From positions 1 to 40,670 of IMG/VR virus record IMGVR_UViG_3300023281_001210: a stretch of 40,670 bases of DNA; one strand, 5' to 3'. The notes below the pieces were generated by a model. The model saw nothing but the letters and a program-made list of their open reading frames with translations, searched no databases and was not told the origin of the DNA. Shown here piece after piece: positions 27,083 to 36,670 of the stretch; position 1 is the stretch's first letter; each line of letters begins with the position of its first letter. The stretch is from a virus. Both the position numbers and the translations under genes were made by a program.

Positions 27083-27993
27083 TGGAGTTTTTTAACAAAA
27101 AAGAAGAAGTTCTTGAGGTTATGCTCACCAACTATGGACGAGATCGTCTCGCGGCAGGACAACTAAATCCAACTTATTACGCCTTCTTTGACGATGACGT
27201 AATGTATGATGTTAGTGGCTCTGGATATACAGAGGATCAGAACGATGCCGAACCAAGAATCCAAAGCAACACTCCAAAGTTAAAAATCAATCCAACTAGG
27301 GAAGGCGCAGAACTTCGTGTAGGAAGGTTTGTAGATTCTATTTCTTCTTCGTTTAACTCATCTATTGGAGGACACACATCAGATCCTGCTAATAATGTCG
27401 AGTTCTTTAAGAGCCAGCCCTATGGTGATAAAGGATCCATCGATGCGTATCCATTAGGTCGCTCTTCTTTAAACATCAAGTATGCTCCCGCTTGGAATCT
27501 ACAGGTCTTATCAAACCCGACAGCCTCCCAGGCACAAAGATACTTAAGTGATGAAGGATATATCGAGCACATCCCACAGATTGATATAAACATTGATTAT
27601 GAAACTTATTTTAAGCAGGGGGAAATAACTTCTGATTCTATTACCGGATACTTGGGTGATGAGAATATCTTTTTGGCATTAAAAGAAAACTATTTAATGA
27701 TAGAATTGCTTGAGGAAAATACTAATTTTGAGAAAAAGAACTTTGAAATAGAAGTATTTCAATCAAGTTCTACGGGATATACTCAAATGTCCTTTACCGC
27801 TGAAAGCGACACAGAGATAGTTAGCTCAACTCAGGATAATGTTGAATACTTTATGAATGTTTTATTTGACGGCGAGATTCCTTTGGAAGTCATTCAAGAA
27901 CTAAACATCAATGATTCGGCAATAACAACAAATGCCAGCAGGATTAAGTTAAATAGAGACCTATACTCTACTGAGAATGAGGAGCCGTGTTAA
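27082..27993 (+). CDS. Virion protein with VLTxxGRxRLAxG N-terminal module (303 aa)
   Basis: A 303-residue protein that begins inside the stop codon of the giant gene (TAATG). Its N-terminal 41 residues (EVLEVMLTNYGRDRLAAGQL and then the aromatic-acidic TYYAFFDDDV) align with those of the 33374 gene, which has DAVLTDLGRKRLAEG and ALGDDEI. The rest is acidic and beta-rich. I recall such N-termini among tail and structural proteins of large marine phages but know no defined function. The overlap with the giant upstream and the next gene downstream suggests one transcript. It may connect or cap the large outer proteins. Confidence 0.7.
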   Translation: MEFFNKKEEVLEVMLTNYGRDRLAAGQLNPTYYAFFDDDVMYDVSGSGYTEDQNDAEPRIQSNTPKLKINPTREGAELRVGRFVDSISSSFNSSIGGHTSDPANNVEFFKSQPYGDKGSIDAYPLGRSSLNIKYAPAWNLQVLSNPTASQAQRYLSDEGYIEHIPQIDINIDYETYFKQGEITSDSITGYLGDENIFLALKENYLMIELLEENTNFEKKNFEIEVFQSSSTGYTQMSFTAESDTEIVSSTQDNVEYFMNVLFDGEIPLEVIQELNINDSAITTNASRIKLNRDLYSTENEEPC

Positions 27994-30638
27994 TGACTAT
28001 ATCTATTGGTCCATACAAAAGTAGCATACCTTTCATTAACATACAGGATGTTAGATTTAACACGGATTCGAACGGCGACTACGCTGTAACTCTAGGGATC
28101 TCTAATGAGCAGAAAACCCTATTAAGAAAGAAAAATAAAAAGTTTAATAATTTTATATATTTTTCTAACTCTAAAACAGAGATTGAGTTGTTAGCATCAG
28201 ATCGGGATCTACTAAAACAGACAATAAAAAACAACTCCCAAAACAACTATGCTTTTGCGCCCTCGTATAAGGATTATACAGTCAAAGCCAGAACAGAAAA
28301 AAGCAAAGATATCTACAGCTTTTTTTACCAAAAGAACTTTGTCATACCGCAAGCTAGTGATTTATATGTTTTAGTTTGTTCAACGTTGGAAGTTGGGCAG
28401 ACAATCTTGGTAGGGAATGTTGTTAAAGAAACGATAGTATCTGGAAATCAAACACTTTTGAACTCAACAGTGTATAGATTAGCGGAAACCAGCCCCATAT
28501 ACGGAACGCAGGGAACTATTTGGCCTGGATCCGCTCATATACAAAACAATAACTTTATGGTCGGCAACACTCACATTGAAGGCTCGCACCCCAATCTTGA
28601 GATAACACAGGTTCCAAATGTCAGAGTTAAAGATTTACGAATCATACGAACCATAGATTCTTTAAACTTTCGATATACAAAGATGAATAATAGCTATTTC
28701 TCTCCGATAACCTTGTCTCGGGGAAGCAATGGTAAAGTTAATGGCTCATTTACATTCAATATATTAAACTTCGCTAAAAACAACACTAGATTTGGAGGAC
28801 TAATAGAAAATAATCAAACCCTCCTAACAGCCGTAAACATTAAGGATATAATCATCTACCAAAAATCATCCGGCTATGAAGCAGCAGGAAACTCTTTGAC
28901 TCCTGGGCGCTCCCAAAAGTGTGGCTTAAAAGAGGACAGCAGATATAAGAGAGTGGCTAGTTTGAGAGACGGATGCTCTATCGTTGATAATATTCTAAAT
29001 GACGGCAATCTAGGTCAAGTATTTTTTGTTGATCAGACAACAGAGGGCATAAACTCTGGTGTGGCTGAATACAAAGCAGAGATTATTCTTGAAGATAATA
29101 CAAAAGAACTAATAGAAAGCTTATTGGCTCCACTCCGCACAAGTATGAGAAAGATTTCTTCGATTAGAGAGATTCCCGATTTACAATCATCCTATATGGA
29201 GATTATCAATGATTTTCTTTCTTCTGTACAAGTAATTCTTGGAGCCCAACCGTTCAGTACTTACTCAAGAAGACAGTGGAAGAAAAACTTATTAGCATTC
29301 ATTAACAGATTTAATCCAAGTTATGGCTCGGATAAGCAGATGTTTTTATCTATTATGAATGACTACATTAGTAAGTTAGAGAGCATTCTGCATCCAAAGA
29401 AGAAAAAAGATGAAACCTTTAGCGTCGACTCGAAAATATACATGTCAACTCACGATCCAACATTGAGAGTAGAATATATTTTCGGGGAAGTATATTACTT
29501 TACGGGGACTAAAGATTTTGGATTAAACTATCTTGACGATAACGTGACAGAAGTTGCGCCGGCACTACCAAGCATCTCCTTTGCTGACTATACAACGCGC
29601 GCCAACAGTGAAGTATCAAAATATAATATAACGAATACTCAAGCTGATGTACTGAATCCATTTGGTTATTTAACTGCTAATAGCATAAACTTGTTACCTA
29701 ACCCTTTAAGTATTAATACCAGAGATATATCTGTACAAACAGTTAGCGCGCTCCCACTGATAGAGTCACGAACTAATAAGGACAGGGTGTTTAAAGCTAA
29801 TAAAAGCCAGAAAGCTTCAAGCGCTGTTGACAATATTCTCGCAGGACTAAATATCTCTGCCAGAAGAAACAAGAGACCCCTTAGAGAAATAGCCGGCTCA
29901 AAAAAGATGTTTAAAAGCATTATTGATGCAGAGGATTATCTCTCTTCTACATCTGACTTTATCTTTGAGAAAGGTTCAGGAACCACTCAATCTGGCTCAA
30001 CGACCTCAAACGTTACAGCAACGCCGTCTGTTGATATATATTCAAACTCTCTAATAGGAAATATTGTAGAACAAAGTGTAACTTCCTTCGTTCCTGTTAC
30101 AACAATAACAAACCAAGAGGCACTTGCAGGATCCCCAGCCTTACAGAAGTTTAATGAGGATAATACAGTCTTACAAAATGGCTCGGCTCTATCAAATGCT
30201 ATAAACTATAACTCTGTGGCACAAGTTCAGTATTTAGATTCATATGATGTTACGGTAGGTGTGGCAAACCAAAACTGGAAACTACTAAATAAGGAAAAGT
30301 TTAGTAAAGCTAGCACAGAGGATAAGCCGCTTATGTGTAGATTGGTTAAAGTATCTGACGCCGTGGGAACTTCTGACATTTTAAACATGGAGCCTATGAC
30401 TAGTATGTTTATTGTAGGAACGCCAAGTGTTTCTAATAACAAAAGAAGTATCTCGGGCAACACAAATAAAGTAAAGAGAAGCGTTGCAAACGAAATGCCC
30501 AGCATAGATTTGGATGATGTTGGGATCTTGTATTCAAAAAACATTACTTTGAGTCGATCAACCTCACGAAACACGCGCTCGACTTCACAGTCTAACCAAA
30601 CCCGTGAACTATCTATAGAAACAAATACGGATTATTAG
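27993..30638 (+). CDS. Large virion structural protein (881 aa)
   Basis: An 881-residue protein with no recognised family. The chosen ATG at 27993 overlaps the preceding stop (TAATG) and has AGGAG at 27980-27984. A GTG two codons upstream at 27987 is the longer alternative. Visible features are a lysine/asparagine-rich N-terminus (KTLLRKKNKKFNNF), a central beta-rich region and a basic helical portion (LHPKKKKDETF near residue 470). The Ser/Thr/Arg-rich C-terminal tail (LSRSTSRNTRSTSQ) is probably disordered. It follows the 303-residue protein and precedes the FN3-like giant, so it most likely belongs to the outer baseplate or tail fibers. Confidence 0.65.
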   Translation: MTISIGPYKSSIPFINIQDVRFNTDSNGDYAVTLGISNEQKTLLRKKNKKFNNFIYFSNSKTEIELLASDRDLLKQTIKNNSQNNYAFAPSYKDYTVKARTEKSKDIYSFFYQKNFVIPQASDLYVLVCSTLEVGQTILVGNVVKETIVSGNQTLLNSTVYRLAETSPIYGTQGTIWPGSAHIQNNNFMVGNTHIEGSHPNLEITQVPNVRVKDLRIIRTIDSLNFRYTKMNNSYFSPITLSRGSNGKVNGSFTFNILNFAKNNTRFGGLIENNQTLLTAVNIKDIIIYQKSSGYEAAGNSLTPGRSQKCGLKEDSRYKRVASLRDGCSIVDNILNDGNLGQVFFVDQTTEGINSGVAEYKAEIILEDNTKELIESLLAPLRTSMRKISSIREIPDLQSSYMEIINDFLSSVQVILGAQPFSTYSRRQWKKNLLAFINRFNPSYGSDKQMFLSIMNDYISKLESILHPKKKKDETFSVDSKIYMSTHDPTLRVEYIFGEVYYFTGTKDFGLNYLDDNVTEVAPALPSISFADYTTRANSEVSKYNITNTQADVLNPFGYLTANSINLLPNPLSINTRDISVQTVSALPLIESRTNKDRVFKANKSQKASSAVDNILAGLNISARRNKRPLREIAGSKKMFKSIIDAEDYLSSTSDFIFEKGSGTTQSGSTTSNVTATPSVDIYSNSLIGNIVEQSVTSFVPVTTITNQEALAGSPALQKFNEDNTVLQNGSALSNAINYNSVAQVQYLDSYDVTVGVANQNWKLLNKEKFSKASTEDKPLMCRLVKVSDAVGTSDILNMEPMTSMFIVGTPSVSNNKRSISGNTNKVKRSVANEMPSIDLDDVGILYSKNITLSRSTSRNTRSTSQSNQTRELSIETNTDY

Positions 30639-30641
30639 AAT

Positions 30642-33332
30642 ATGGCTATCATACAAGACAAATCATTAAAAGATCAGTTACTTCTAGTAGATTATCGATT
30701 GGATGGACCAAAGGACCGAGGCATCGATACCCCTAATACCGCCAGAGTTGATGGAAAGACTATAGATTTTCACCCAATGGTAAGAGATAACTGGGGAACT
30801 GCTGATTCTCTTAGAGGTCTTATGGCTTCATATTATACTGCGTACAATGGTTCTAATGGACCAGCGCTATATAACTATGAGAATTCACTATCGGGACTTG
30901 AAGATGGGGGGAATATTGCTGTTGGGGCTTTCGATGAGGATCCTGATGGAATAGGAAGATTAAATAAACAAGTTGCTGATCCCGCGGGAGGAGTCAACAT
31001 AATCCTGTCGGCGTTATTTTTGGATGATGACCAATCCATATCGTTTACTAGAAAAGTGCGAGCTTGGAACTCTTACAATGCGGCACCTTATAGTTGGTAT
31101 CGAGATAACTTTGAAGAGTATATAATAGGACCAAATGTTACGATTGTGGATCGTGTAACAGAAGAAGAGGCTACTTACGGAGGTCTCTTAAACGGAGGTC
31201 TTAATAGGGCTTACTTCGATCACACATCAAACTATTATTTATTTTCCCCAATCAAGAATGTAAGACAGGCATCTGGACTCACAACTAACGTAGAACCAGT
31301 CTATAACTATTATGTTAACTCAAATCCAGATTACGAAGATGTAGTAGAAAAGCTCCAAGAATACTTTATTCCAAATGCTTATTATCTTCAGTTAGAGCTT
31401 CAAAACACTTCATCAGAGTTTTTGGCACCTTATCATAGGATAGCCATAACGATGGATGGAATGATTCCTTGGTTTAATACAGCAGGGTTTGGTTCTGCTC
31501 TGGAAACAAATAGCGGCATATATTACAATCTCTACTCGGATAATATGACATCTATCCCGACAGGATTTGATCCGTCAATAGTAAAAAGCAACAATGGCGA
31601 TACTGCTGTTTTGTATTCTGATTTAGCCGTTTTAAATGAGGATTCAATCATTGATGAAAGTTTGCCTTACTACAATAAGCTAACGATTGGGTTTGAGACA
31701 GACAGAACAACTGGGGATATTTCTAGTGACGCGTCCTTAATGACGCAACTGATTCAGAATGAGGATACTAAAGATTTTGTAGATATCTTACAAGCTTACG
31801 CGATTATTAAAGATAAAACAACCAATGCTAGTGCTCGCTTTTCAACACGAAAGAAAGTGGTATCAAATTCTACTACTGGGGACTTTGCATTTAGCACTTC
31901 CGATACGGATTACAAGGAGTTGTTCACCTTACACCCAGATAACCAAATCCTATTTACTGCCATGCTGGCACCAAATGGCAACAATATTGATGTTGATATT
32001 TCTGGGATCGCAGATGGTCCAAACAAGATTCAAGATAAATATGGGGTAAGGTTTCTTAGAGATTATTTTGGAAAAACCGGAGAAGGCGAGTTAGAGCTGG
32101 ATATCGGGGCTGCTTATAATACATTTGGTTTCCTATCCGATGGTGACAAACTAGAATCATTTAAAAGAACACTCAAAGAAGTTTATGAAAATAAGTCTTG
32201 TGATACTGAAACTTTGTTATATATTGTAGAGAAGTATAGAGGCTCTGTGGAAGAAGGCTTATCAGAAGAACCAGTTCAGACATTTTATATATCACCAAAG
32301 TTTCTTCCCTCTCCTCCGGTAGATACAACCTATTATGACACTCAAATCAAATACGGTCAAAAATACACATATGTATTTAAGAAGGTTATATTAGTATTTG
32401 GAAATGAATATAAGTATAATAACGTTGAGTTTGATGATCCTCAGGTGATTTATGAATCTCAAGGAACTGGCGTCATATATGGACCAACTCAAGGATTTAA
32501 CTTAGAGTTCGAAAATAAGATATCTATAAAAGCATTGGTCGTCCCGTATTCCTTTGAGGGATTGACTGTATCAGTTGTCGATAAGCCACCGGTATCCCCA
32601 GATATATCTTTTTATCCCGTAAAGGGCGTTAGAAATAAAGTTAAGATTTTATTAAACACAAATTTTGGTGACTTTTACGACAAGCCAGTTGAAATATTAG
32701 ATTCAGATAGAGGGTATATAGAAGAAGAATATTTCGGACAGACTGGGGAAAACTTAACCTACAATCAGATTATTTCACAAAATAAAAAAATCAGGTATAA
32801 ATCAGACGATATGATTGACCGGTATGAGTTATTCCGTATTAGCGAGAAACCGAAATCTTATAAAGACTTCAACAATAATGCTATCACGGTAGACCCTAAT
32901 ATAGGAACCCCGGGATACTTTGAAGATGCAATATCAACAAATCAGAAGTATTACTATTGCGCCCGGGCCGTAGATATTCACAATAATATATCAAACCCAA
33001 CTTATATTTTTGAACTTGAAATGGTTGATAACAATGATCAAATCTATTTAAGACAGAGTGTTTTTGCTTTCAAAGCAAGCAAGCCAACGTATCTTAAGGA
33101 TGGAAGAAGATTTATTTATATTGAACCAAGTTTTCAGCAAGTCGCTCTGGAGTCTGAAGTCAACCCTCCATCCAACATAGACGAAACCCCGGAAGACAGT
33201 ATATTAGGGGTAGATGGGGTTAATAAAGTTTGGACCAAAACCTTCAAACTAAGAGTGACAAGTAAGAAGACTGGAAAGAAAATGGATCTTAACTTAACGT
33301 TTAAGAACCCCGGGGTCACAAATGCAAGTTAA
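30642..33332 (+). CDS. Large virion protein with FN3-like C-terminal region (896 aa)
   Basis: An 896-residue protein. The N-terminal third is beta/aromatic-rich (RVDGKTIDFHPMVRDNWGT). Around residues 725-790 the pattern YELFRISEKPKSY, then YFEDAISTNQKYYYCARAV and NISNPTYIFEL, resembles a fibronectin type III domain, common in phage tail proteins that bind surfaces. The C-terminus is Lys/Asn-rich (RVTSKKTGKKMDLNLTFKN). No enzyme motif is visible. It starts three bases after the previous stop. A short 41-base gap with an AGGAAGAGG ribosome-binding site separates it from the next gene. Likely role: outer tail or adhesin. Confidence 0.65.
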   Translation: MAIIQDKSLKDQLLLVDYRLDGPKDRGIDTPNTARVDGKTIDFHPMVRDNWGTADSLRGLMASYYTAYNGSNGPALYNYENSLSGLEDGGNIAVGAFDEDPDGIGRLNKQVADPAGGVNIILSALFLDDDQSISFTRKVRAWNSYNAAPYSWYRDNFEEYIIGPNVTIVDRVTEEEATYGGLLNGGLNRAYFDHTSNYYLFSPIKNVRQASGLTTNVEPVYNYYVNSNPDYEDVVEKLQEYFIPNAYYLQLELQNTSSEFLAPYHRIAITMDGMIPWFNTAGFGSALETNSGIYYNLYSDNMTSIPTGFDPSIVKSNNGDTAVLYSDLAVLNEDSIIDESLPYYNKLTIGFETDRTTGDISSDASLMTQLIQNEDTKDFVDILQAYAIIKDKTTNASARFSTRKKVVSNSTTGDFAFSTSDTDYKELFTLHPDNQILFTAMLAPNGNNIDVDISGIADGPNKIQDKYGVRFLRDYFGKTGEGELELDIGAAYNTFGFLSDGDKLESFKRTLKEVYENKSCDTETLLYIVEKYRGSVEEGLSEEPVQTFYISPKFLPSPPVDTTYYDTQIKYGQKYTYVFKKVILVFGNEYKYNNVEFDDPQVIYESQGTGVIYGPTQGFNLEFENKISIKALVVPYSFEGLTVSVVDKPPVSPDISFYPVKGVRNKVKILLNTNFGDFYDKPVEILDSDRGYIEEEYFGQTGENLTYNQIISQNKKIRYKSDDMIDRYELFRISEKPKSYKDFNNNAITVDPNIGTPGYFEDAISTNQKYYYCARAVDIHNNISNPTYIFELEMVDNNDQIYLRQSVFAFKASKPTYLKDGRRFIYIEPSFQQVALESEVNPPSNIDETPEDSILGVDGVNKVWTKTFKLRVTSKKTGKKMDLNLTFKNPGVTNAS

Positions 33333-33373
33333 TAAAAACATTTCAATACTATTTATAGGAAGAGGATAATAAT

Positions 33374-34318
33374 ATGGGATTCTTAGACAACTCAGGTGAC
33401 ATTATCTTAGATGCTGTTTTAACAGATCTAGGAAGAAAAAGATTAGCAGAAGGAAATGGAAGATTTAACATTTCCAAGTTCGCTCTTGGCGATGATGAGA
33501 TTGATTACGGACTGTACGACAAGAACAACACAAGCGGTTCTGCGTACTACGATATCAATATTCTTCAAACACCTGTTTTGGAATCATTTACTAATAATAT
33601 GTCAAGTATGAAATCTAGATTACTTTCATACTCTCGCAACGATTTGTTATATCTTCCTGTGATACTAGCAAACACTAACTCTGATGCTCAACCATTCTAT
33701 ACAGGGCTAAATTCCTACGTTAACTTGGTCGACCAGACCACGGTTGATGCTTTGACAGGTGAAGGACGCTCCTTAGACAAGGGAATATTTAATGGTTTCA
33801 ATCCGGCTCAGGGACTAAATCACGTTCAAGCTGATCAGGGATTAGATACGACCGAGCTTTCAAATGAGATTTCGTTAGTTGATGAGGATGATACACTAGT
33901 AGAGACGCAGTATTTTGTTCAGATTGATAATCGTCTTGGACAACTTCGCTCCACTACAGGCGTCACATCAGCACAAAGTATATCTCCCTCTTCTATTGAT
34001 GATGATAATATTGCTACATACATCTTCTCTGTGTCAGACGGCACTGGAATCGTAAGCAACTTGGAGACTGGCGTTTCTTCTATCATCGACGGACCACGCG
34101 GTACTAGAATCCAGTTTAAGGTGGCAGCATCTTTGGATCTAAGGACAAGTGCTTTCTTGTTTAATCAACTCGGAAGTGCCGGCGCCTCAAGCATTACAAG
34201 CGGTGGCAATACTTTGCTAGCCGCAGATTATAAGTTTATCGATTCAACAGTTAGAATCTCTGGTGTTTCAACTGGTTACACACTTGATATTCCAATCCGG
34301 TTCGTTAAGAAAAACTAG
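33374..34318 (+). CDS. Virion protein with VLTxxGRxRLAxG N-terminal module (314 aa)
   Basis: A 314-residue protein. The N-terminal block FLDNSGDIILDAVLTDLGRK followed by RLAEGNGRFNISKFALGDDE is a signature I recall from large marine phage virion proteins, and it aligns with the start of the 27082 gene. The remainder is beta-rich with Asp/Ser/Thr runs and no enzyme motif. It has a strong ribosome-binding site, AGGAAGAGG at 33358-33366. The 41-base upstream gap is one of the largest in the window and contains TATTTATA, which is not a forward T4 late promoter. It could be a high-copy structural protein; that is inference from the stronger translation signal. Confidence 0.75.
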   Translation: MGFLDNSGDIILDAVLTDLGRKRLAEGNGRFNISKFALGDDEIDYGLYDKNNTSGSAYYDINILQTPVLESFTNNMSSMKSRLLSYSRNDLLYLPVILANTNSDAQPFYTGLNSYVNLVDQTTVDALTGEGRSLDKGIFNGFNPAQGLNHVQADQGLDTTELSNEISLVDEDDTLVETQYFVQIDNRLGQLRSTTGVTSAQSISPSSIDDDNIATYIFSVSDGTGIVSNLETGVSSIIDGPRGTRIQFKVAASLDLRTSAFLFNQLGSAGASSITSGGNTLLAADYKFIDSTVRISGVSTGYTLDIPIRFVKKN

Positions 34319-34337
34319 TTAATAAAAGGATATTATA

Positions 34338-35414
34338 ATGGCAACTTCATTTAAAGCGTTAGAGACAGCAAAAGACTCGGTAGTAACAAGAAACTTACTA
34401 CATGAGGCAATACCGATTACGGGATCAATAGTATCCGGCACATATGCGGACAACAACATTAAGAACTTTTCACACGGAATGTTCCAGTCAGTTTATGATT
34501 ACCCATACTTAAGTTCTTCGGCAAACCACATTTTTGATTTAACTTGTGGATATACTGCGACTTCTGGCTTGTCCGGCGCAGCATCGACCCAGAATGCTAA
34601 AAAGATTAACATCTACAATCAGATGGCTCAGGTGCTTGTCGGTTTTGATGAAAACAGTGCCGTTCGACCTTTTGACGAAGATGGCGATCTTACCGGTGGA
34701 ACAAAGATTAATGAAGCTTATTTCATTAACTTTACGAGACTGCTTGCCAAAGATGAGGTTAAGAAGGGCTCTTTCACTTTGACAATGGGCGTCAGCGCAT
34801 CGTCCGATGCGACTGCATATGTTAGCCCATTTAACGGAACAATTAGTTTAACAGATAAGAGTGGCTCAACCGGTTATAAGGTTAACTCCCCAGCGGGAGA
34901 GTATGGTATTTTATATGCAACAGGTTCGGCTTTAAATGCTTCTGCGGTTGATAGTTCTGGATATGTTCCGGCTGGTCTTCTATATTACCAAGCTGGCATT
35001 GCTGTTGTTACAGCCTCGATGTTTGGAGGCTTGCTTACAACACCAGTCAGTATGAGCACAACAGACCCAAGTGGTATTGATAGCTTTCTTAGCGGAACTA
35101 CAATTGAAGGAAATGCGGATGGATTCCGTCATCGAGTTGAGAACATTTCTTTCAATAACACAACAGAGTTAAACTCCACGATTTATTTCTGCCGCGTGAA
35201 TAACACAGACTTTAATTATTCATCAAACCAGACATATCTATCAGCGAGCAAGATGGTAGTGAAGACTAACTCTCAGGATCTTCCAGTATCTTACATAACA
35301 TCAGTTGGTCTATACTCACCTGATAATGAGTTGCTGGCGGTTGCTAAGTTGTCTGAACCTTTGAAGAACGATCCATCAACAGAGCTTACTATTCGCGTGC
35401 GCTTGGATTACTAA
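34338..35414 (+). CDS. Beta-rich virion protein, paralog A (358 aa)
   Basis: A 358-residue protein paralogous to the next gene. Shared elements are GLLYYQAGIAVVTAS (versus GLTLYNEGFVILTGS), CRVNNTDFNYSSNQTYLSAS (versus ATAQKGDLNHSNNPTYVEYS) and a C-terminal YITSVGLYSPDNELLAVAKL (versus YISKIGIYDEDRNLIGIAKV) followed by VRLDY/IKLDI. The N-terminus (LETAKDSVVTRNLLHEAIP) is not shared. It is rich in Ser, Thr, Asn and Gly as expected for extracellular beta structure. No enzyme site is visible. Ribosome-binding site AAAGGA at 34325-34330. The stop is followed by a small stem-loop before the paralog. Role: tail fiber or decoration, by inference. Confidence 0.75.
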   Translation: MATSFKALETAKDSVVTRNLLHEAIPITGSIVSGTYADNNIKNFSHGMFQSVYDYPYLSSSANHIFDLTCGYTATSGLSGAASTQNAKKINIYNQMAQVLVGFDENSAVRPFDEDGDLTGGTKINEAYFINFTRLLAKDEVKKGSFTLTMGVSASSDATAYVSPFNGTISLTDKSGSTGYKVNSPAGEYGILYATGSALNASAVDSSGYVPAGLLYYQAGIAVVTASMFGGLLTTPVSMSTTDPSGIDSFLSGTTIEGNADGFRHRVENISFNNTTELNSTIYFCRVNNTDFNYSSNQTYLSASKMVVKTNSQDLPVSYITSVGLYSPDNELLAVAKLSEPLKNDPSTELTIRVRLDY

Positions 35415-35420
35415 AAACTG

Positions 35421-35435
35421 GCTCTCTTTGAGAGC
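35421..35435 (+). other. 6-bp stem-loop between paralogs A and B
   Basis: GCTCTC (35421-35426), loop TTT, GAGAGC (35430-35435) form a perfect 6-bp stem in the 32-base gap between the two paralogs. The same GAGA (35430-35433) can instead pair with TCTC (35440-35443), just before the ATG at 35447. No T-run follows, so this is not a clear intrinsic terminator. It may tune translation or message processing. Confidence 0.4.
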
Positions 35436-35446
35436 AGATTCTCATT

Positions 35447-36655
35447 ATGCCGTATTATCGTTTTAAACAAAATGAGATATTTAACAACACATTAAAGACA
35501 TATCCAAGTGTTAAGTTTTTGGTATATAGTGGTTCATCTTACTATAATAGCGCTCCTAATATCTCTGGTGCTTTTGCCGATCCAATCAGACTAACTGATG
35601 CCGGCAAGGTATCTTTATACGAACTAAATATTGACAGAGCATCTACCTCAACCGGTCGCAAAATCGGAGAAGTTGATGATACAGGTCTTATTTTTCCTTT
35701 CGTTGTTAAGAACGGAACAAGAATAGATTTTAGAACTTCCACAGAAGCATCGTTTAACTCGGCATCATATGGAGATGTTATAGTAAGTTCCTACCCATTT
35801 GCTTCGGGGATCACAAAAGAATACTATGACACCTCAACTGCACGAGTAGGAACAGTCTCTTCTTTAACAAGCGGGTATGTATCTCACCTACGCGCTCTTA
35901 AAAATACTATCAATCACTATAACTATGTGAATACACACTTTGAATATTCATCATCATTGCATCAAAGAGATTTTGACACAGCCGAAGTTGGTCTAGTAAA
36001 CATACCATCTATTTTTTATGGGTCTCAAATCAAAAAAGGATCGGTAAACCTAGAATACTACTTTACAGGAACCTTGATTGCGAGAGCACAAGACACCAAT
36101 AGAGACGGAGTTCTGTATTCTACCTATGGAGCCGACTCCGGCAGCGCTGTTGGCTTGACACTCTACAACGAAGGCTTTGTCATACTGACAGGTTCTACGG
36201 CTCTAAACTCAAGCACAGACACATACAAGCCTGCTAGTGATAATCCAAAGTGGATATACTTTGCCCAGTCTATTTCCGGGTCAATCACAGCACCAAACTC
36301 TTCTTACATAATGGAAATGAGTGGAACGTCTTATACACAAACTCTTACGATGTTTGCGACAGCACAGAAGGGTGATTTAAACCACTCAAATAACCCAACA
36401 TATGTTGAATATTCAACTGGGGATTTTGCGGCAACCAGTTCTCACGCATATCAAGAGTTGACGACAAGACAAATAAAGAATATAGTTAACTCTCCTTACC
36501 CTGACCCAACCGGATCATTTGAGAAAACAACATATATCTCAAAGATCGGCATCTACGATGAAGACAGAAACCTTATTGGAATCGCAAAAGTCGCAACACC
36601 AGTAAAGAAAACCGTAGAGCGAGACTTCACGTTTAAGATTAAGTTAGATATATAG
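35447..36655 (+). CDS. Beta-rich virion protein, paralog B (402 aa)
   Basis: A 402-residue paralog of the preceding protein, sharing about 200 C-terminal residues and a conserved end (IGIAKVATPVKKT ... FKIKLDI). Its N-terminus differs (PYYRFKQNEIFNNTLKTYPS), which suggests the two copies use different attachment or assembly ends with a common beta core. The chosen ATG at 35447 is about 12 bases downstream of a 6-bp stem-loop and has no strong AGGAGG; GAGAG at 35430-35434 is the nearest purine-rich element. No enzymatic motif is present. Probably a second version of a tail or fiber protein arisen by tandem duplication. Confidence 0.75.
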   Translation: MPYYRFKQNEIFNNTLKTYPSVKFLVYSGSSYYNSAPNISGAFADPIRLTDAGKVSLYELNIDRASTSTGRKIGEVDDTGLIFPFVVKNGTRIDFRTSTEASFNSASYGDVIVSSYPFASGITKEYYDTSTARVGTVSSLTSGYVSHLRALKNTINHYNYVNTHFEYSSSLHQRDFDTAEVGLVNIPSIFYGSQIKKGSVNLEYYFTGTLIARAQDTNRDGVLYSTYGADSGSAVGLTLYNEGFVILTGSTALNSSTDTYKPASDNPKWIYFAQSISGSITAPNSSYIMEMSGTSYTQTLTMFATAQKGDLNHSNNPTYVEYSTGDFAATSSHAYQELTTRQIKNIVNSPYPDPTGSFEKTTYISKIGIYDEDRNLIGIAKVATPVKKTVERDFTFKIKLDI

Positions 36656-36670
36656 CAAACTATTTAAAAT

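Noticed and set aside
33351-33358. TATTTATA in the 41-base gap before the 33374 gene as a late promoter
   Set aside because: It is TATAAATA only on the minus strand. On the plus strand it differs from the T4 late core at two positions, and no gene lies on the minus strand.
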